From Gonatopus flavifemur (Eukaryota > Arthropoda > Insecta > Hymenoptera > Dryinidae): a stretch of DNA of 64,000 nucleotides. The position numbers and the translations under genes are program-made. Positions within the stretch are counted from its first letter, which is position 1. Every line of letters begins with the position of its first letter. Positions 47,704 to 58,044 of this stretch are shown in pieces. The notes under the pieces are model-generated. The model had not been told where the DNA came from. It did not search any database and saw nothing but the letters and a program-made list of their open reading frames with translations. Location of the stretch: assembly GCA_018340375.1 (NCBI GenBank), contig JAFFJZ010000020.1, positions 5,270,001-5,334,000 of the forward strand, in the 5' to 3' direction.

Positions 47704-48123
47704 CCCTTAGCTGCCACACTCCGCCAGGGTAACATAGCTGCCACACTGGGGTCGATTATGACTCCAACTGTAAACGTACAACAAAGTCACGCTATGCATA
47801 CATATGTCTTGAAAAAATTTTAGAGAGTACTAAAACTATTCCCATTTTCAATCAAATAATTTCCCTAAAGAAAAATTCATTTCGAATTTGTGGAAAAATT
47901 ATTTCTGCAGCATACATGCATCGCTTGTTTTCATCGATCGATGGGTATATTTTCGCTTCTAAATGACATTACCACTGTATCATTCACGCTAGGGTGGAGT
48001 GAGGTGAAGAAGCTCTAAAGTGGCACCAGATTGCGCGGAGATTTCGAATTATTGAGTTTCTTGATGGTAATTCAAGATTGAATCATGTTAGGGTCAGTCT
48101 GACCCCAGTGTGGCAGCTAAGGG
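47704..48123. mobile_element. piggyBac-like non-autonomous element
   Basis: The ends are CCCTTAGCTGCCACACT and AGTGTGGCAGCTAAGGG. The flank is TTAA on the left (47700-47703) and TTCA on the right (48124-48127), one change from the TTAA expected for piggyBac. A second copy of the end (TAGCTGCCACACTGGGGTC at about 47735) matches the right terminus better than the outer left end does. Non-coding. Confidence 0.75.
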
Positions 48124-48243
48124 TTCAAAATGTCTAACAGCCAAATATTACTATGCGCTTTATAAAATTCAACATCCAGCATTCTGAATTTCAATGTTAC
48201 CTGTTACCTGTTACTTTCTGTACAAGATTCGTAATTCCCCGTA

Positions 48244-48445
48244 CACAGAGAGCAATCTAGAATTAAATTGACCATGGGACTTTGTAACCGAGGAACAGAC
48301 TGAACTTACAATGAAATTTACTATAACGAGACAATAGGAGCTGGATCAAATTTACAATGTTCTGCAGTAAATTCCATTGGAAATTCAGTCTGTTCCTCGG
48401 CCCCAACAATCCCATAGTAAATTTAACTACGGATTTCTTTTTGTG
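48244..48445. mobile_element. CACNG-group element, TA flanks
   Basis: The ends are CACAGAGAGCAAT and GATTTCTTTTTGTG, with TA at 48242-48243 and 48446-48447. It is sister to 9192-9379. Confidence 0.65.
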
Positions 48446-49397
48446 TATTTTCATGTGAAAATTTATTTTCCAAACCTGATTGTTCCTAATCCGTTGAAGA
48501 ACCTAGAAAAAGTTTGGAATTTTTATAAAAATTATTATATTCGCGATGTCTATTTGTCTCCGTGTAGTAATAGAAATTGTTCCTGTCCCAGAAAAAATCG
48601 CAAATTTTTTACCGTGTGGATTTTCAAACACATTTGACAGAGTTTTCAAAGAATTCTTTTGAAATTCCAGAAATATTTCCTGAAATGTTAGTGGACATTA
48701 CCTGAAAACTTATAAAAAGACTGGAGGAACTTTTTCTAAATTTCCAAAAGAAATGTTCTTCTCCAACAGCTGAAAAAAAAGCGTCTGTTCTCAGTCCCAT
48801 TTTTGGGAGAGGAAGTGCTGAATTTCTAAGTAGAAATTACTCCAGTGATTCTCTACAATGAGAAAAATAAAATTAGTTAATTTGACCAAAAGCAACCAAC
48901 GATTATTAATTTTATTATTATTATAACTATCATTTGTTGTCATCGTTAACAATAAAGCTTGCCAATACAAACTATTGGAAATTCACAAAGTTGAATATAT
49001 TTATTGTTAATGATAATTAATCATGAATGGTGATTATAAAGTTCAAGTATCAAGAGATACTTTACAAAAATAATGATAAGAATCATCATTCTCCACTGTC
49101 AAAAATGATTGTGGAATTTCCACCATAATTTGATGGACTTTCCCTTCATTCGTGAAGGATTTAACACCCAAAAAACCAAAATAATTCCTCAAAATGTTGG
49201 AAAAATCCCTTATTCTTGGTGGAAAAACACCTCCACGATGAGGGGACGAAATCCACCAACAGTGTGAAAAACAACTCCCCACATTGTTTACAGTGTAGTT
49301 GAGATGAAATTCCTCCTTTAAAATTAACATTCAGTGATACGATATGTGCATATGGAGGTTATGGAAATCGAATATATTAATCTGAAAATATACCCTT
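48446..49397. other. repeat-like AT-rich DNA
   Basis: 48880-49050 has inverted TAATTTTATTATT-like motifs, and 49090-49300 has CCACCA/TGGTGG motifs ending near TTTACAGTG|TA (49297). This suggests an element whose left end I could not define. No gene was seen. Confidence 0.35.
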
Positions 49398-49706
49398 CAC
49401 GAAGAAAAAGGAATTCGCTGTGGCAGCGAAATCTACTTTTGCTGGGTTCCTTCTGCCAGAGCAGCAAATTTTTAGCTGTGGCAGCAAAAAATGTTTGCTG
49501 TTCCAGCAAAATTTGTTCGCTATTCTGTATATAATACTGAAAATTTGCTGGCGGAGCAAACATTTTTTGCTGCCACAGCTAAAAAATTGCTGTCGTAGCT
49601 AACACGATTGCTGTTATAGCAAATTTCTAGCTAGGTCAGCAAAAAATTTTGCTATTCTATATATAATACCTCGATTTGCTGCGTCAGCAAATTTTTTCTC
49701 TCCCTG
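49398..49706. mobile_element. TTGCTG-type CACNG element, TT flanks
   Basis: The ends are CACGAAGAAAAAGG and TTTTTTCTCTCCCTG, with TT at 49396-49397 and 49707-49708. The interior repeats TTTGCTGnnnCAGCAAA many times. It resembles 17789-19076 without that copy's insert. Confidence 0.7.
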
Positions 49707-50320
49707 TTAGAACGAAAAACACTAATCCCTGAATTTTCTGATGTTATATTATTTGCATCATTCAATTCCAAACAATCCACCACATTAGTGATGCAAATCC
49801 CACATGAATGATAATTGAGGATGTTGCTCTTTTTCATTCAAAGTACAAATATATTTTTCTCAAAAAGTTCAATGGCCTAATGGAAACGGCCAACTCACTT
49901 CATTGATGTTCAACGAAAGCTTATTTTCAAAGATGTGGTATCTGGATTGAGCTCTTGCAAAACAATACCAAGAGTTTTACTTATATTTCCTCCACTATCG
50001 ATTCATCATCGCCACGACAATTGTGACTCATTAATTAGGTTTCACAAAAATGTTTCCTTCAGAAATTCTTTCTGGTTATTGGTATGTATGGATCACTGAT
50101 TTTATGCTCAATCGATATAAAATAGTCAAGATAACTAGCATCTGTTAGTAATAGCTAACAATTTTTATGGTAAGTGATAAATTTAGTCATCAGTACAAAA
50201 AAGGTTTGTTGGTTCTTAATTCATATTTAGTTATTATTACCGAAAATGATTGGCTGGGGCCCTTTTTAACCATTTTTCTCAAGGGTACCGATGACTAACA
50301 CTCTCTCTCAGTGTAGGCTG
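49707..50320. other. unique DNA with an unpaired element end
   Basis: CTCTCTCTCAGTG followed by TA at 50301-50315 is a right end whose left partner was not found. No gene was seen. Confidence 0.4.
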
Positions 50321-50710
50321 CACGAAAAAAATAATTTAGCTGCAGCAACAAAGTGGCTACACTGCAGAAAAATCCTTTCTGAAAATTCATAAAATGTAAC
50401 TAATTTTTTACAGCCACTTCTTTCTGAATTTTCAGATAAACTTTACTGAATTTTAAGGAATTTCAACTGAATTTCGGAAAGTGTTCTGAAAATTCAGTCA
50501 AGTTTTTCGAAATTCAGCAAAATTTTCCTGAAAATTCAGTAAAGAATGGCTGTAAAGAATTACAATCACGTTTTCTGAATTTTCAGGAGGAAGTTTTTTA
50601 CAGTGTAGCACGGACTCGGACATCCATTAAATTTAGCAGCAGAAGCTAATTGAGTGGCTGTTCGCGTCCGTGCCAGCTACTTCACTGTTGTAGCTAAATT
50701 ATTTTTTTAG
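50321..50710. mobile_element. AGCTA-type CACNG element, host of 50360-50605
   Basis: It starts CACGAAAAAAATAATTTAGC after TG and ends near TAGCTAAATTATTTTTTT. The terminal CNGTG is missing. The insert splits GTGGC|TA|GCACGG. Confidence 0.45.
50360..50605. mobile_element. CACNG-group element, TA flanks
   Basis: The ends are CACTGCAGAAAAATCC and AGTTTTTTACAGTG, with TA at 50358-50359 and 50606-50607. The interior repeats CTGAAAATTCAG motifs. It is the same family as 31443-31622. Confidence 0.8.
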
Positions 50711-51025
50711 TTTATTACCAGAGATCTCACCAGTCCTCGCAAGTGCCGGACAAGGACTTAGTGAGGCCTTGCGAGGCCTTGCGAGGCCTGGAGAATTACT
50801 TGAGTGATTTCTATCAGAGTTTCTGGCGAAGGTATCTGGACGGAAAGAAAATATTCACTTTCTGTTCAGTCACTGAGAGCGGGAGAAAAATGCTCACCTT
50901 TTGCTCGCTGGTTGAAGACTGGGGGTAACTATTAACTTCCCTCCTTCTCTGAAATATACATATGGAGTGTTAATTATGTGTTGCAAGTGTGTAAAAAACT
51001 ATTAAACGGAGTTTTTCTGTATCTG
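50711..51025. other. unique DNA with GC-rich palindromes
   Basis: 50735-50800 carries three GCCTTGCGAG copies, related to 38815-38880. No gene is supported. Confidence 0.35.
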
Positions 51026-51356
51026 CACGGAGAAAAAAAATTTGCTGACGCAGTGAATCAAGGTGATATATATAGAATATCAAATATTTTTGTTAACCTA
51101 GTGCAAAATTTGCTGACACAGCTAATTGAATTGCTGAGAAAGCATCAGAATTAACTAAAAGATCAAGTTTTTCAGTATTTTATACAGAATAGTCAACAAA
51201 TTTTATTGGAGGAGTCGACATTTTCTGCTGCCACAGCTGAAAAATCGCTGTTGTAAATAACAAGATTACTGTGATATACAGCGAATAGTTTGCATGACCA
51301 AAAGGTATCCAGCAAAATGAGATTTTGCTGTCATGACGAATTTGTTCTTCTCGATG
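51026..51356. mobile_element. TTGCTG-type CACNG element
   Basis: The ends are CACGGAGAAAAAAAATTTGC and TTGTTCTTCTCGATG. The flanks are TG and CG, one mismatch. The interior is a diverged relative of 49398-49706. Confidence 0.65.
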
Positions 51357-52191
51357 CGGGGACCAGAAATGTTCTATCAATCATATGGAAAATCAATTCT
51401 CCAGTATGCGTATAATAAATTTGCTTCAAATTTCTGTAAACATAACTTCACGACAATTCATGTTCAAATTCCAGAAAGGTGCGGAACATTCCTCACCCTT
51501 CTACGTGTTAATCACTCCACATAAATGTATCTAGAGTTTTCCATAGAAATTTTCCACAATTATAGCTTTGTAAAAGTAAAGTAAATGCATCCGGTAGGCG
51601 TTATGTTAAGATGCGATAAATTTCGAATACGCACGTTCGCCTATAATCCGTAATGTAACATACAGACGAGAAAACCATTCTACATCGTAGTTTTTTCATA
51701 GCAGGTACAGACGAAGCTCTGTACAAACACGAAAGACAGTTTTCTACTTCAGACTTTGATCAATCGATCGCCTACCGATTTCTACCAGAGCATTTCATTT
51801 TTACTGAGGTTGTCATGTCAATAAATCGTTTCTGTGTGGGGTGTGTAACGCTCTGAGATGTACGCGTTTAGGATGGAGGGAAGTCTTTTCGAAGAATACT
51901 TTCCTTGTGAATTTCTTTCATGTAAGATACCAAAGTAAGGGTGCAATGGACGATAAGTGCACGATGATGATACCTTACAATGAGGGGATTCTCGCTTTAT
52001 TCTCTGTTCCAATAATAGACAGGTTAATTCATCAAGTTGCTTCTACGTTAGATTTCATATACGTTAGGTGCAGAATTATTTGATCAATACTTTGTGAATC
52101 TGGACTGAGAGGATAAAAATGATATTGGAATGATGTTGAATTAATTCAAAGAAATATTTCATGATGGATACCATTTGATGAAATATAATTA
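51357..52191. other. unique DNA
   Basis: No gene or element was recognised. Confidence 0.4.
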
Positions 52192-52591
52192 CCCAATCAG
52201 AAAAAACCGAAGTATGCCAATGTTGACAACAGGCGGAGTACAGTGCCAGTATTGGGCCCCCAAGAGTCAGCTAGCACGTACCCAGTATGGAAAAGCGTTA
52301 TCATTTCGGACAAATGCCAGTACTGCTGTAGTATAGACCACCAGTACCCCGCCAGTCTTAGCCGGTACTGGCGCAGTACAGCGCTAGTTGTGGAATTCTG
52401 ATTGGGCGTATTGCGCCGGTACTGAAGACCATTACCGATTACTAGTACTGTGCCAGTACCAAGTACCCAGTACGGAAAAGCTTTATCATTTCGGACAAAT
52501 GCCAGTACTGCTGCGGTGCAGACCGCCAGTACCCCGCCAGTGTTAGCCGGTACTGGCGCAGTACTGCACCAGTTGTTAAATTCTGATTGGG
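52192..52591. mobile_element. CCCAATCAGAA-ended element with an internal tandem duplication
   Basis: The ends are CCCAATCAGAAAAAACC and AAATTCTGATTGGG. TTA lies on both sides (52189-52191, 52592-52594). 52271-52407 and 52465-52591 are direct repeats containing TCATTTCGGACAAATGCCAG. The interior is full of GCCAGTACTGGC palindromes. A single-unit relative is at 54513-54728. Confidence 0.7.
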
Positions 52592-52594
52592 TTA

Positions 52595-53128
52595 TTCCCT
52601 TACAATGATTTTTTTCATTCGTTGTGGAAAAAGTAGAACATTCAAATTTCAGGAGGAAGCTCATTCGATTTTCACTTTGTTCGAGTGAAATTTGAACTCG
52701 CTTTGAAGAGTGGAAATTTACTCTTATGGAGTGGGAGTCTGATACATATTGGATTTGCAGTATTTGCAGTATCTTAGAAATTTAGAAAGGACCAAGCCCT
52801 TTGTGAGACATTTGCATGGCCCGATGAGGCTTTAAAATATGTTTGTTTTTCTTTGTTTATATCTTTGTCACATCAACGTGAAGTCAGTGAGGTTTGACAA
52901 AGAAAGGCATATTGGAGAGCGAACGTAGTTTATGAATGATCCCTTAGGAGAGATTGGCGGTGTTAGAAAAAGTCCGCAACGAATAATGTTCTTTCAAAAC
53001 TTCGTGATGTTATTTCGACACTGCACAGTGTTATCTCAACACTTTATGGTGTAATGTCAACACCGTTCAGAATCATTCTAACACCGCTTTTTTCAAGGTG
53101 TATCGTAAGGTGGATTATGACCAACGAA
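52595..53128. other. repeat-like DNA
   Basis: 52660-52735 belongs to the GAGTGAAA group. 53000-53095 has four AACACnnTnnnGTG-type motifs. No gene was seen. Confidence 0.35.
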
Positions 53129-53257
53129 TAGGGTTACCATCTCGAAAAGAGGACACGATGTTCATTCGTCAAGTCTTGTGGAAGTTCAAATATGATTGGA
53201 TGTTTGAGAAGAATAGACCAATGAACATCGTGTCCTCTTTTCGAGATGGTAACCCTA
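53129..53257. repeat. short near-perfect hairpin
   Basis: TAGGGTTACCATCTCGAAAA on the left pairs with TTTTCGAGATGGTAACCCTA on the right. The arms are about 38 bases and also cover GAGGACACGATGTTCATT. No target duplication was established. Confidence 0.8.
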
Positions 53258-53365
53258 CTAGCGAGGCTAACAAAACCCTACCAGATATCGGTGTTTGATC
53301 AATTCCTGTGAAGACGAAAATGAGATTGAGTGGCTCTAGAAGAACCAACCAATCATCATCAGCTT

Positions 53366-53496
53366 CCCGAAGAAGAATGCAGGTCAAGAATATAGTAATC
53401 TTTATTACAAATTTAAGAAATATTCTCAGATTTTGAGAAATATTCTCAAATTTTTATTGAAGATAACTATATTCTTGATCTGCATTTTTCTTCGTG
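53366..53496. mobile_element. short relative of the element at 9687
   Basis: It shares ATGCAGGTCAAGAATATAGT and AAATTTTTATTGAAG with the outer parts of 9687-10049 but lacks that copy's long hairpin. The flanks do not match cleanly. Confidence 0.5.
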
Positions 53497-53588
53497 TAGT
53501 AGGATTTTTTGGCAACGCTGATGATGACTATACTGACAGTACTGGAATTCAATCACTGGCCCTCACCTTAGATCTCGTTGTCATTCTA

Positions 53589-53932
53589 CACGGGAAAAAA
53601 GTATGGTCATCGTAATGATCTAAAGTATAGTTAGAAGAGAAAGTGTAAGTGACGATATTGTATCGCTATGGTAACGATATAGATGGTTCAGGCTAACCAT
53701 CTAGTGATTCGGACGAGACCGAGACTGGTCTCGGTATCGACCCCGAGATCGATACGAAACGAGACGACAGTCGCGACCAAGAATCTCGACTCGAGACCGA
53801 GATCGAGACCGGATCAATCTCGACGAGACGAGACGAGACGAGACCGAAACACTATAACCATCTATATCGTTCCTCGGGGATCTGTTTGACAACGATCCCG
53901 TATCGTTATGAGAACGATACTTTCTTTCCGTA
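53589..53932. mobile_element. CGATA-type CACNG element with a GAGAC array, TA flanks
   Basis: The ends are CACGGGAAAAAAGTATGG and CGATACTTTCTTTCCGTA, with TA on both sides. It is sister to 29293-29522. The middle (53704-53843) is an array of GAGAC/GAGACGAGACC units found only in this copy. Confidence 0.7.
53704..53843. repeat. GAGAC-rich simple repeat
   Basis: Irregular repeats include GAGACCGAGAC, CGAGATCGA and, at the end, GAGACGAGACGAGACGAGAC. Frames on both strands through it are Arg/Ser/Asp-rich artefacts. Confidence 0.85.
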
Positions 53933-54457
53933 TAGCACTAAATTAGTACTGACATACGAACTGGCTTCTTAATGGTCTCCTTGAATTGCCAACACTGTGA
54001 AATGGACAGGCATTTTGGTAACTTCCATAGCTAAATTTTAGCTAATCTTACTAAGAAATTAGTTGTCCCGTGGGTACTAAAATGCTCAGCTATACTAGCT
54101 CAAATTTAGCTGATACAACTAACATCTTTTTTCCGTGTGGCAACTGTGGTAATGGTTCTGCGCCAGTGTTTTCCCTTCATTGTTTCTTGATTGGGGTGAG
54201 ATTTTTCCGACAATGTTCTGATAAGATTAGTTGAAGTGTAACAAACTCTGTCAGGACCTAAACGGGTTCGAGTTTTGTTTCAGAAGATTAATTTATAATT
54301 AAGTCAACATAATCGTACATCGGCTGATTATCAACTGGTTTCATTACTGTTAAATGACCGAAAAACCGTCGTTGGTCATTTAACAATGCCTATATTTCGC
54401 TCGATTATTGGTCATGACTGTTCGATTCGATATATTATATCGAGTGAAAAATTCATA
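53933..54457. other. AGCTA-type element end and unique DNA
   Basis: 54030-54138 resembles the right part of 20131-20940 and ends TCTTTTTTCCGTG followed by TG. Its left end is missing. A small hairpin (TGTTAAATGACC and GGTCATTTAACA) lies at 54348-54386. Confidence 0.4.
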
Positions 54458-54867
54458 CACAGAGAAAATATTTCTTTGAATAGTACAATGTACCACCGGA
54501 TCAGGGCCCCATCCCAACCAGAAATTTACAACAGGCGCAGTACTGTACCAGTACTAGCCAAGACTGGCAGGGTACTGGCATTTGTCTGGAATGATAACGC
54601 TTTTCAGTACTGGGGATTGAGTACTGATGCCATTATTCGCAATCAGTGACCAAGTGTTGGAGACCCAATACTGGAACTGTACTGCGCCTGTTGTCAACAT
54701 TGGCACATCACGGATTTTTCTGATTGGGATATCGGTCTATTCGAGGAAAATTACTGTATGAAACACATGTGTTGCATAGAAACACACAGTAATTCTTCTC
54801 AAAGAGACTGATATGTCGCCCTTATCTGGTGGTAAACTATGATATCTAATGAAATATTTTCTTCGTG
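54458..54867. mobile_element. CACNG-like element, host of 54513-54728
   Basis: The ends are CACAGAGAAAATATTTC and GAAATATTTTCTTCGTG. The flanks are TA and TG, so they do not match. The right half includes a short hairpin (ATTACTGT...ACAGTAAT). Confidence 0.55.
54513..54728. mobile_element. CCCAATCAGAA-ended element, single unit
   Basis: The ends are CCCAACCAGAAATTTAC and TTTTTCTGATTGGG. The interior has GCCAGTACTGG palindromes shared with 52192-52591. A shared AT at the borders is the only possible target mark. Confidence 0.6.
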
Positions 54868-55543
54868 TGAAAAAATTGAAATGGTCGTGAAATTATAATG
54901 TTAACGAGTTAATTCTCACTTTGCAAACTTCAGAAAATGAAATTCTCCTCATCCTTTTATTGAATTTCAGTTGAGATGAGAATCTCCACGTTCTCTCTGG
55001 ATTCCTTGCAGTGGAAAATCCACTCTCGAAGAGTGAAAATACTGGGAGTTCAGGAAGAGTGAAATTCCACTCCTGAAGAGTGACTTTTCAGTCCATAAGA
55101 GTGAATTCTTACTCCAACAGAGTGAAGGTTCAGCTCTGTTTAAAGAGTGAAATTCTCACTACAAGAGAGCGAGTACTCCCACTTCAAGAAATGTAGAGAG
55201 TTATATAAAGAAAGAATATAATCGAATAATCCAAATCACAGCATTAATTCCACATTCTACGAACGGATATTGTTATGAACTGTGAAAACGTTTCCAACTC
55301 CGCCATTCAATGAAATCACGATAATCCTGACAACCATGACTCTGCATCGAATTTTTCATTCTATTAACACATATGTGTTTTTTGTGCATATGTGGGTGTA
55401 TATACATGAGGATGTATTTGTTCTTGTCTCGTCACGTATCCCTCGGTCCTGTCCATCTATGCCAAGCATCTGTGGCGAGTGACTAATGTGCAATAGAGGA
55501 CATGCGGTTATAAGGAATTCGATTGAAATTCGTTTTATGCTTG
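54868..55543. other. GAGTGAAA array and unique DNA upstream of the peptide gene candidate
   Basis: 55020-55200 repeats AAGAGTGAAA and its complement. The remainder is unique. Confidence 0.4.
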
Positions 55544-55550
55544 TATAAAA
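55544..55550 (+). promoter_or_regulatory. candidate TATA box
   Basis: TATAAAA lies 127 bases before the ATG at 55671. This is a plausible distance for a core promoter with a 5' leader of about 95 bases. The motif is common in AT-rich DNA, so it only supports the gene model in combination. Confidence 0.3.
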
Positions 55551-55670
55551 ATTTGACAGTGTGGCGTATCAAAATATTCCGTACTTTCGCAATAATCGGA
55601 ATGAGAAAATATCTCTCAAGTACAAAGAAATTGCGGGTTTATTGAACATTTATCATTGTCCACATTATAC

Positions 55671-55716
55671 ATGAAAGAGAAAATATATTTTATATTTTTA
55701 TTCCTTTTTGTTTCAG
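55671..55716 (+). CDS. exon 1 of a candidate small secreted peptide
   Basis: The ATG opens MKEKIYFIFLFLFVS: two charged groups and then ten hydrophobic residues, a textbook short signal peptide. The frame then meets TTTCAG|GTGAGT, a full-consensus donor (GT at 55717), leaving one base (phase 1). Unspliced, the frame would stop four codons later. Phase-1 introns just after the signal peptide are common in secreted-peptide genes. It joins in phase to 56972-57111. The whole prediction is 61 residues. I recognise no family. No transcript evidence is available to me. Confidence 0.45.
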
Positions 55717-55911
55717 GTGAGTTCTGACGTGTATATTCTTGATATTGCTTTATATCGGTGAGTTATAATACCAGTTTTTTTTAAACGTGCACAAATAATC
55801 ATTGCATAAAATATTATGTGTTAGACAAAAATTATTAGTGTAAATACTTTTGGGTTTTATTTTTCGTGTACAATTGATACGTGTATGATTCTTACGTGCA
55901 TAAATCATACC

Positions 55912-56782
55912 CTGTCCCTTCAACTCTATTTAATTACATTAATACTTCATTCAATGAGATTCAATATTTAGCATATTCAATTTATAATATATTCAACATT
56001 GAGGATGAAAAACTAGAACGCATCTGTAAAACAATGATAAATTAATTTATTCAATATTCAACAGTCAGTGATGAATATTTTCATTGAAAATTTTATAAAG
56101 GAAAACCAGTTTTTTTAATGCTCTGTGGGTAGGAACGATCATCAATGATTTCGAACTCTTTTCAAACTGTTCTGCTGCATAAAATACAATCCCATAACAT
56201 TTGTTTGAAGTCCTTTTGGCAATCTTGAAACATTGTTGCAGAATTCTACAATGACTTGAAAGAGCATTACATTCGATCGAAAAATTAATCCGCAAAGAGT
56301 TGGATTCTTCGAATATCTGCGGGCTGAATACAATCTCCATAAGTGTTCTTCTGATCACTTTTGATATTCTGGGAAAATCCTTTTTCGAGGATCTGGAATT
56401 CTTTTAGAACCCTTGGCGCTATCTGAGCATATAATTGTATTTCTTGAGCTGAGCTGGCGATTTTAAATCGTTGTTGTGGAGGAAAAGATGGTTATAATGA
56501 CTATCCCTTTCGTTATCACAAATATCCGTTTAGTTTTCACAACAATACAGGTACTCGCATATTTTGAAATGTTACAAAAACTCGACAGTATAATTATGAG
56601 AATGACGATTTTTTTCCATGCATTGCCATTTTCCACAGTGCAAAGTGATCCTGAGACTATCATCGATATAGACCATGAGAGTTTATTTGTGAAAAAGAGA
56701 GCTCATACGCAAAAAATGAGAAAAATAATATGAAAGCATTGAATTGTGGAAAAAACCACTTGGTTCGAACCAAGCAACCCCA
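55912..56782. repeat. second copy of the hAT-like fossil, inside the predicted intron
   Basis: It aligns with 1553-1618 plus 4585-5429 and lacks the LINE, so it shows the state before that insertion. The right end is decayed (CAACCCC where the other copy has CAACCCTG). The left terminus was not found. The minus-strand frame here is cleaner (FEESNSLRINFSIECNAL, KCYGIVFYAAEQFEKSS), which hints at former coding. Confidence 0.7.
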
Positions 56783-56971
56783 ATTATCCCTGTGTTTCAA
56801 TTAAAATTCTGCACCCCTTCAAAATCTCAGCGAATGTAATTTGAATTGAATATTGAATCGTATTTTGGTTTTTGTAAGCAAAATAATATTTTACAAATAA
56901 GGTCGTGGACTGGACTCAATGATTGGAATTTGAACTGGAACAAGTATATTACATTCTAAATTTTTTTCCAG

Positions 56972-57111
56972 AATCATTTGTTAACAAAGAAATACATATG
57001 AAGGAAATAAATGTTGAGAGTATTAGTATGAGAGGTAGTAAATACCATTTCCAGCGTGAACCGGCAGTATATAAATTCACAAAACATGATGAAACCGATA
57101 GAATAAAATAG
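56972..57111 (+). CDS. exon 2 of a candidate small secreted peptide
   Basis: An acceptor, CTAAATTTTTTTCCAG, ends at 56971. Joined to the single G of exon 1, the first codon is G|AA (Glu). The frame then runs 45 residues (SFVNKEIHMKEIN to KHDETDRIK) to TAG at 57109-57111. The mature part would be about 44 residues, hydrophilic, rich in Lys, Arg, Glu and His, with no Cys. AATAAA lies at 57103 and 57366. The start of this exon is 190 bases past the fossil in the intron. A cytosolic or chance frame remains possible. Confidence 0.4.
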
Positions 57112-57631
57112 AAATCGATTCAAGTTATGTCATTATATTACGATAAGATACGACGGACAAACATCAAATAGCAAACTCACTCGACGTTACGATAAAAACC
57201 AAAGAGAAGAATGATAGTCGAGTCAAACTATAGTTGGGATCTGTTTTTCCTGTCGAGAATTTCCAACGGAATAGCCACAAATAAACATGTTCTTTGAGTT
57301 ACGAATGTTCTTAGCCCGTGTATTGTATGATATATAGTATTGTTTGCACGTTTTTTGTAAATTGATGAATAAAATTCTCGCGTTACTTTTGAAACGGAGT
57401 ATGTTTCAACATGGATTGTTCCAACGTTCAACCACATTTCTTGTAATATTATTACGGAGTAGTATTGTGTACTTTTCACACGAAGTTATGAATAATTCTA
57501 CATCATTGTGCCTCGAGGATAGGTACGAGATCTTACACGCAAGATTTGGCTAGTACCACGACCTTGTTATCCTTTTAAATAGCTGAAACTCAACGTCCGG
57601 AGCTACTGCATCGATTTTTGATACGATTAAT
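57112..57631. other. 3' flank of the peptide candidate
   Basis: No further gene or element was recognised. Possible polyadenylation signals are noted under the exon. Confidence 0.35.
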
Positions 57632-58044
57632 GGGGTAATATCACCTTATGTCCACGAAATTTCTGGCCATTTTCTAAGACTTACCACAAATGATAGGAAC
57701 ATTCTTTAAATATCGGGTTTTGTGCATATGAAAGTACTAGTCTTTGAGTACCTGAAACATATTTTATCATATTTTTACATTGCCGCTGCAGGTCACAATT
57801 ATGAATGTAGAACAAAAAACCAAAAAGTTTCTCAAAATATTGTCCAAAGTCTAGCGAACATCGTAGGATTTTTTCGATGAATTGAATATAGTGTTGCCGC
57901 GATCCGAGCTAATCCGAGTTTTCAGCATGAGCTCGGCTTGGCTCTTGTTTTTGACAAATAGGCTCGTACTATAGATCCTACTTCGTTCAAAACAAACGTG
58001 AATAAAAAATTCTTGCATCCAGGGGCTCCTTGGAATGGAGCATA

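Noticed and set aside
52197..52664. 155-codon minus-strand frame
   Set aside because: It runs through the tandem units of a CCCAATCAGAA element. Its repeated Ala/Val/Leu text reflects the palindromes.
53098..53387. Frames sharing GLPSRKEDTMFI on both strands
   Set aside because: The shared peptide arises because both strands read the arms of one hairpin.
53683..53892. Arg/Ser/Asp-rich frames on both strands
   Set aside because: They are produced by the GAGAC simple repeat.
1158..53932. Assigning the CACNG group to Tc1/mariner because of frequent TA flanks
   Set aside because: Ten members have matched flanks other than TA, including CA, TG, AA and CG, and one CA case is verified by an RT reading frame.
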